This document shows positions 58,621 through 64,000 of a stretch of 64,000 bases of DNA, in pieces. The first letter of the stretch is position 1. Each line of letters opens with the position of its first letter. Under the pieces are notes generated by a model, which did no database searches, had not been told where the DNA came from, and worked only from the letters and a program-made list of their open reading frames with translations. Position numbers and translations under genes: made by a program. Source of the DNA: Takakia lepidozioides (Eukaryota; Streptophyta; Takakiopsida; Takakiales; Takakiaceae); NCBI GenBank assembly GCA_030704615.1, contig CM060733.1, positions 53,816,001 to 53,880,000 of the forward strand. Reading direction: 5' to 3'.

Positions 58621-61146
58621 CGTTTCAGATGCGCGTACAAAGACAACCTCTTCGCCAGGGAGCTGCAGACAGCAAGAAGGAGCGTGGAGTTCACACATCA
58701 GGAGGGAGCGGGGAAAGCTGCAATGCGAATTGTTTACAGGTGAAGCCCAGCTGCCCTTATATGCGAAGCTTGGTTATGAGGTTTGTCTGGGAAATGTGGC
58801 ACCGCATTCGCATTTTATGATTTTGGTTGCACTCTGCGAATATGTTGGTCTCAACTTCTGCTCACGCATGCTGACTACCGTGCAGGTATATGAAATACGT
58901 GCTTCTTCAGACAGGGGCCCTGGCTCAAGAGCCCCCGTTCTTCATGGCTTGGACCGTGGCGGGCCCAAGCTATGTCTACACACCCGAGATGCAGAAACAA
59001 TGGCATGCCGCGCATCTCGTTGGATGCCCGTGGTACCTGGACATGTCTGGCGGAATTGTTGACGAGTCTGAGAAAGATCTGCACGCGAAAGCAGTAGAGA
59101 AGAGAAATGAAAGACGTGTCTCGGCCAGAGTCGGCAAAGGAAGCTGCTGCTCTGGAACAATCCAGAAAGGTAGCTGAGATGGCACAGAAGATGGTAGATG
59201 CAGCTGTGCAGACTCAACAAAAGGGGTCGAAGAAGAGGACTCACCAGCAAGGAGCAGCAGTTGTGACACCCAAGAAAACGAAGAAGCAGAAACAAAAAGA
59301 CCAGGAAGAGGGTGACGAAGAGGACTCCGATGGAGACTTTGCAACCAGCCCGCCCCCCGTAACGCAGCCGCAAAGAAGACACTCTTCAACCCCCCGGGGG
59401 GGGGGCACCCTTTCGAGCCGGTGGAAATTAAGAGGCCGAGAGTGGATCCCGATACAGTAGTCGAGTTTGTAAATGAGAGTTTCTTGGCGGCTTTGGATGG
59501 ACGGGCAGCCAAGTTGGCATACATCAAGACCATGGAGGGTCTGAAGGGCAGAGCACTGAAGAAGGCGGCTGCCGAAGAGCCTTCCGACACCCCTGGGTTT
59601 CTGAAGATGGTCTCGTTCTTTGAGAGGGTGTGTCCAGACAAGGATTGTAGGAGGGGTGGAAAAGCCACCGAGTTGTCTTGCGATATGATCATCTTGGATA
59701 TTTCGGACGAAGAGCCTGTGGAAGGACTGCAAGCTTTGCCATCTTGGAACAGGTACTCCGAGGACTTTTGGAAAAAAGGATTCGGGCTCGCCCGCATGGT
59801 GTTGGACGACAAAAGCTATGTGGTTGTCCTGGCGAGCAGAGGCAAAAACACTCAGACAAGAATTGCGAAGTGGACCCGCAAGAGCGCCGTCCCAATTCTG
59901 AAGAAGAAGTGGACGTGCATCAACACATTGGGCCTTTGGTCGGAAGGGAAGAAGGTAATTACGACATTGGCACTCGTCCTTTCATTTTGTTAGGTGTTTT
60001 GAAATGCGGTGCCGCATTCGATTTCTAATCGTTCCCCACTGTGTTTGCAGACGAAGCAGTTCGATGCATACTGCTTTGTGAAGGAGAACTCCACCTTTGC
60101 TTTCCGGAAGGATGGATTGTTGATTGACCCGAACTGCGACCCCATCGATTACGACGTCCTATTCAACAATGTTCCCACGGAACTTCTCCCTCATAGCCTC
60201 ACTTCAACGGAACCCCTGCGGTATTCACGGACTCGAAGCCCTGCCTTCATTCAGACAATTATGGAGACATGCACTGACCTGGAGGGCACAGTGCTCGACC
60301 TCATCTGTTGGACAGGTATGCAGAATCTTGTACTATGCTGTTCTGCAAATTCTCGTTATGCTTTAATTCACAACATCTGAAGGGCCATGTTATAATGTGT
60401 GGATGACATTGTAACAGGTGCCTCAATGTGGGCTGGGCGGTTTTCCGACCGGCACCTCTTTGCCTACGAGGAGGACATATCCGTTTGGGGATCCCATCTG
60501 GAAGGGCTTCAACGGAATGTGAAGGCTCCCATCAAAGCCAAAGATTCCTCGGATTCCTCGGCGTCGGAGGAAGAGACAGTGGACATTGATGCCGAGGAGA
60601 ACCCGGAATACGAGTGAGTGCAAACATTGTAAGTTTGCAAAGCCTTCTGGGTGATTTTTTATCAAACACATTTCCGGACTGTGGTTCTCATTGGTCTCGT
60701 GGGTGATTGTTATGTGCAGGATTCTAGGATCCGGGTCGAAACATGTAGGGCCTACACTTCCTGCCAGGAAGAATGTCCCGTTCTTTGCGAGGGCCGACTT
60801 CATGACGAGCCCGGTGAATGACTACTCCCTTCCTAGTTATGCAGCTAAACTTGCAAATACAGCGATTAGACGATGTGAGAATACCAGTAAAGTAGAGCAG
60901 ATTTTGGAGAGGGCTAGGGAGGACAGAAGGATAAGGAAAGAGTTGGCAGCAGCTGAGACAGGTAGACGGGTGCGAAAGTTCATATGTGATTCAGCAGATG
61001 AGAGCGATGCAGACAGGGAGGACGACGACCCAACGGAGGTGAGATGGTCGGTTCCGCAAGGGGAGGATGGGAATTTTGAGAGCCTGGCCAACGAGCAGTC
61101 CGCTGGAGATGACGGGGTGGAGGCGGAGCAGGACGGTCAAAGATAG
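58590..61146 (+). CDS. Gene 2: permuted (beta-class) DNA methyltransferase-like protein
   Basis: Defined junctions: exon to 59954, then 60051-60315, 60418-60613 and 60720-61146 (stop), all in phase. Earlier segments are TLEDYVTRFRCAYKDNLFAR (58610), a short exon ending near 58780 and 58886-59420 with a Lys/Glu-rich linker (PKKTKKQKQKDQEEGDEEDS). Domain reading: CDMIILDISDEEPVEGL (59680) is placed like motif IV, followed by KSYVVVLASRGK; then SRTRSPAFIQTIMETC and GTVLDLICWTGASMWAG with LFAYEED (60290-60475) like motifs X and I of beta-class amino-methyltransferases. The catalytic DPPY position is DISD, so activity is doubtful. Frameshifts near 58740, 59100 and the G run at 59396-59406 suggest early decay, though exons from 59421 on are clean. 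A nuclear DNA-modifying or DNA-binding role is inference only. Confidence 0.55.
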
Positions 61147-63149
61147 GACGACGATAGTGATGATTATCAAGATTAGTAGAATTTTAATGAACTCTCCGTA
61201 CATTTAAATTCTCTTCCAGAGTATATACAGGAAAATCTGCCCGTCCTTCATGTCCCCTCTCCCATGTGCTTCTCAACGACACCATCGTCCAAACCACGTC
61301 CCTCCCAAAATCGGAAATGCGGCACCGCATTTCCAAAACCGGGGCAAGAACAATTTTCCATTTCACGGTTTGGACATCAGAAACTGTTCGGCCAAACGGA
61401 AATGCGGTGCCACATTTCCGTTTTCGACATGGCAGTTTTGCCGATTGCCAGCTCCTTCCATGGAGGTAAATGGAAATGCCACCCTGCATGCGGAGGTCGA
61501 ACACATTATTTAAATGGCGGACATGGAAATGCGGTGCCGCATTTCCATTTTGGAGATGGACGTTTTTCCAACTCCAAACCCATTGACGGAACTGCGGCTT
61601 CGCATTCCATGATTCTGGACGGGAATGCGGCACCGCATTCCATTGTCCAATAAGAACTTTCGATTGCCAAACATGGAAATGCGGCGCCGCATTTCCAAAA
61701 CAGACATCGTTCATTGTCCAATTCTAGACCCTTCAATGGAAATGCGGCACCGCATTCCATTGTCCAATAAGAAAATTTGATGACGGACATGGAAATGCGG
61801 TGCCGCATTTCCAGAACGGACATGGACACATTGGCGATTGGACATGCTTGGACAATTCAAGGTCCAATATGGAAATGCGGTGCCGCATTTCCTATTCGAA
61901 GTATGGTAATGCCATGTCAAGAAATGAAATGCGGTACAATATATCCTTTACGACCACAACGGAGGAAAGGGAGCTGCCAGAAATCGCTGCATGGAGAAAA
62001 ATGAAATGCGGTCCTGAATTTCCGAGCTTCAGCATGTACATGTTTCCTTTTACTCATACATGGATTTCCTTCACCTCAGGACTCTGATATCGCTGACTCT
62101 GGTATATTCATGTGGACAGACACATTGTACAAATGAGACCACAAATTGTAAACAGTGGGCCAATTACGGCAGTTCTTGAACACATTGAAACAGAGCACAC
62201 AGAAATGAGGTACGATGGGTTGTTTTACTGATCGAACACGGTGTCTCACATTTAGCAACTCCAGACAAATCTAAGCCCTTCCTCCTTCTACATGGGCATT
62301 ACCAAGTCGACGGAACTTCGATAGCCCTCAAAACAAGCTCATTACGGATGCGGCACCTGGAGGTAAATTGCAATGCGGTCGTTCTGGTGCCCTTGGTGGA
62401 GCTGACGACAATGTCATGCCCATCAATGATACCACCATCGTACATTGACAAGGTCACTGTGGGCCTCATATTCGTCTTCGCAACTCAGCCGAATGTCTCC
62501 ATACACTGGAAGAGCGGAGTGAACTCCACGAATATAGTTTTCCCCGGTGCCGTCCTCCCTGGTCCACTGGCAGCAGTTCCAGCGCCAAAGCGAGGCCGTG
62601 CGTGATTTGTCCGGCATCCCATTCCACCTTGGTATATCGAGGTCAACAATTTTCAGGACCCACGGACCGCATTGACCCTCGCCCTCACCTCGCTCAAAGC
62701 GGTAATAGCCCTCCAAATACTCCATTGCGCGCAAAGACTCCCGCTTGATTCCACAAGCGTCAGTGAAAACAGAGAGCCAGACAATGATGTCTCCTGATTC
62801 TGGTTTGAAAATAGCATAATCGTGGCCATGATAAGGGCAGTCAGCAGGATTTTGGCGGCACGACATCCTTGAAAAAGATTAGCGGAGTACGCTCAATGAC
62901 AGAGGCGGCAGCGCGGTGGCTGGAAGAAGTTCAAGCAAACGCTGCAATTCCTCACTAACACTCCAGGGCACATTTGAATTTCCCCCTACAGGAACCTGCA
63001 CGGATGAAGATTGGCTGCTCCATGAATGTAGCCGCGTCAATTTCCTTCCCTGCCATGCAAACTATGGGCAGTAAGTGCCAGGTGGGCCTATAGCCACTCG
63101 AGACAACAAAGTCCATCCCCCCTTCGATGTAAATGCGGCGCCGAATTTC
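58789..63149. repeat. Palindrome family 2: AAATGCGGYRCCGCATTT, about 14 copies
   Basis: Copies start at about 58789, 60001, 61313, 61398, 61525, 61588, 61622, 61675, 61738, 61791, 61871 and, decayed, 61926, 62002 and 63129. The full form is GG plus the 18-base core plus CC (22 bases); the copy at 61675 is perfectly palindromic. Two copies lie in introns of gene 2 (the first about nine bases after a donor); most form a cluster just 3' of its stop codon. Within the cluster copies are often preceded by ACAT and followed by A/TTTT, and spacers share CATTGTCCAATAAGAA-like strings. None occurs elsewhere in the window. Confidence 0.92.
62299..62866 (-). CDS. Unrecognised protein family with RWNCCQW motif, copy A
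   Basis: The main frame runs from 62866 to 62423 and contains DCPYHGHDYAIFKPESGDI, YYRFERGEGEGQCGPWVLKI, SRTASLWRWNCCQWTRED and PVYGDIRL. Homology with copy B continues after a frameshift near 62450-62475 as VTLSMYDGGIIDGHDIVVSS to a stop at 62299-62301, so the gene is probably broken once there. A second small shift just upstream of the ATG hides further N-terminal homology (FF-RMSC against FFARMPC). The family is unknown to me: a compact Trp/Cys-rich, probably beta-rich domain. It points toward gene 2 and lies beyond its palindrome cluster. Confidence 0.5.
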
Positions 63150-63254
63150 TATCCGGGGGATGGACTACGGTGGCAGATTTCAAACTATACCCCGTGGATG
63201 AGAAAGAGGTATCAGTTCATCCAGCGCTGGCGTGATGAACACGTTACATGATGA

Positions 63255-63998
63255 TTGGTGGGTACGTGGGACCGAGATGCTCCATTATTCGAGCCCGCAC
63301 TGCTCTTCCACTTCTCATCATTTCAAAAATCTAAGGGCTTCGTTGCTGTCCGCAAGGTCATTGTCATCGGCATCAAAGACGTCATCAGGTCCTTCTTTGC
63401 AAGGATGCCATGCTTCTGGAACTGGGACGACTGCCCTTATGGAGGCTTCGATTATGCAATGTATTCGGCCACATTGGGAGACATCGTTATCTAGTACACA
63501 GTTTACACAGAAGATACTGGTTCAAATGTGGAAACATTGTCCGCTTTTGAGAGTATCCCAGGCCACTACGCCTTCGAGCGGGGTGACGATCTTGGTCTGA
63601 GGAGTCCGTGGCTCCTACGCATCCTTGATTCCGATTTTCCCAGCTACGACGGGCACCCATGCAGAAGAATGCGCACTGCTATGATATTGCGGTGGAACTG
63701 CTGCCAGTGGACGTGGGTGGACTCTATCGGAGAGACGTATACTCCTGAAGGAGTGCGCTCCTCTTCTCCATTGTATGGGGACATTCGCATTGGTGTGGAT
63801 GACGAAAACGTGAAACTTTCCATATTCGATGGTGGTATGATTGAAGGGCACGCCATTGTGGTGAACATCAACAGGGGCGGTACAACGGCTGCAATCCAGT
63901 TTGACGTACAAGCCGAACGAATTTGTATGCATTATGACTTGCTCCTTCGCATTTGTCATTACCTGCGATTCCCACATGCATTGTCACGTAGCAGTTCA
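63255..63998 (+). pseudogene. Unrecognised RWNCCQW-family protein, copy B, runs off the window
   Basis: One frame is open from 63255 to the window end except for a TAG at 63492-63494, which replaces a Trp present in copy A (GDIVI-stop against GDIIVW). It contains DCPYGGFDYAM, HYAFERGDDLGLRSPWLLRI, RWNCCQWTWVDSIGETYTPE, PLYGDIRIGVDDE and SIFDGGMIEGHAIVVN. Identity to copy A extends over about 130 residues. The two copies are arranged head to head, about 390 bp apart. The reading frame beyond the stop is well kept, so the nonsense change may be recent. Confidence 0.5.
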
Positions 63999-64000
63999 TG

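Noticed and set aside
62240-62345. Plus-strand coding exon reading ...GTSIALKTSS
   Set aside because: Synonymous third-position differences between copies support the minus-strand frame instead.

Overview
The window looks like nuclear DNA of a seedless land plant, most likely a bryophyte. The main evidence is a complete six-exon phytochrome gene whose N-terminus and overall sequence read like moss or liverwort phytochromes. Other ordinary plant genes have spliceosomal introns and a plastid-type presequence. No organism can be named from the sequence alone. About three quarters of the window is repeats, transposon relics and AT-rich DNA.

Layout. 0.8-6.8 kb is a small gene island: a cryptic two-exon gene for a 72-aa one-helix membrane protein (minus), a four-exon gene for a DUF3007-type plastid membrane protein (plus), and an intronless MATE transporter (minus). 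7.7-10.2 kb holds a terminal-inverted-repeat element and hAT-type non-autonomous elements, one with a LINE 3' fragment inside. 10-26 kb is mostly anonymous AT-rich DNA with a ~352-bp tandem satellite, a decayed hAT transposase, a short hAT element and a SINE-like head. 26.3-30.9 kb is the phytochrome gene. 32.8-39.9 kb is a broken L1-type LINE. 40.6-44.1 kb is a decayed piggyBac-type element, unusual for a plant. 45.1-46.4 kb is a hAT-like element carrying a UTP21/WDR36 gene fragment. 46.5-47.4 kb is the 3' end of a Helentron-like element, a Pif1-type helicase end fused to an endonuclease.

The most novel part is 48-64 kb. It holds two diverged relatives of one gene family that I read as a ParB-like domain followed by a circularly permuted (beta-class) DNA-methyltransferase-like domain. 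Gene 1 (48.4-53.3 kb) is broken by stop codons and a hAT insertion. Gene 2 (58.6-61.1 kb) is better preserved. Each is accompanied by its own family of short palindromes lying in introns and flanks and not shared with the other: GACGGGAGACCTCCCGTC (14 copies) around gene 1, and AAATGCGGYRCCGCATTT (about 14 copies) around gene 2. A reasonable hypothesis is that the palindromes are binding or modification sites for the linked protein, but they could also be miniature foldback elements. Between the two genes are duplicated exons of an organellar single-stranded-DNA-binding (OSB) gene. After gene 2 lies an inverted pair of an unrecognised protein family with the motif RWNCCQW.

The ordinary genes look unrelated in function. 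Calls by family rest on motif recognition by eye. Splice sites were placed by GT/AG, reading frame and protein continuity.
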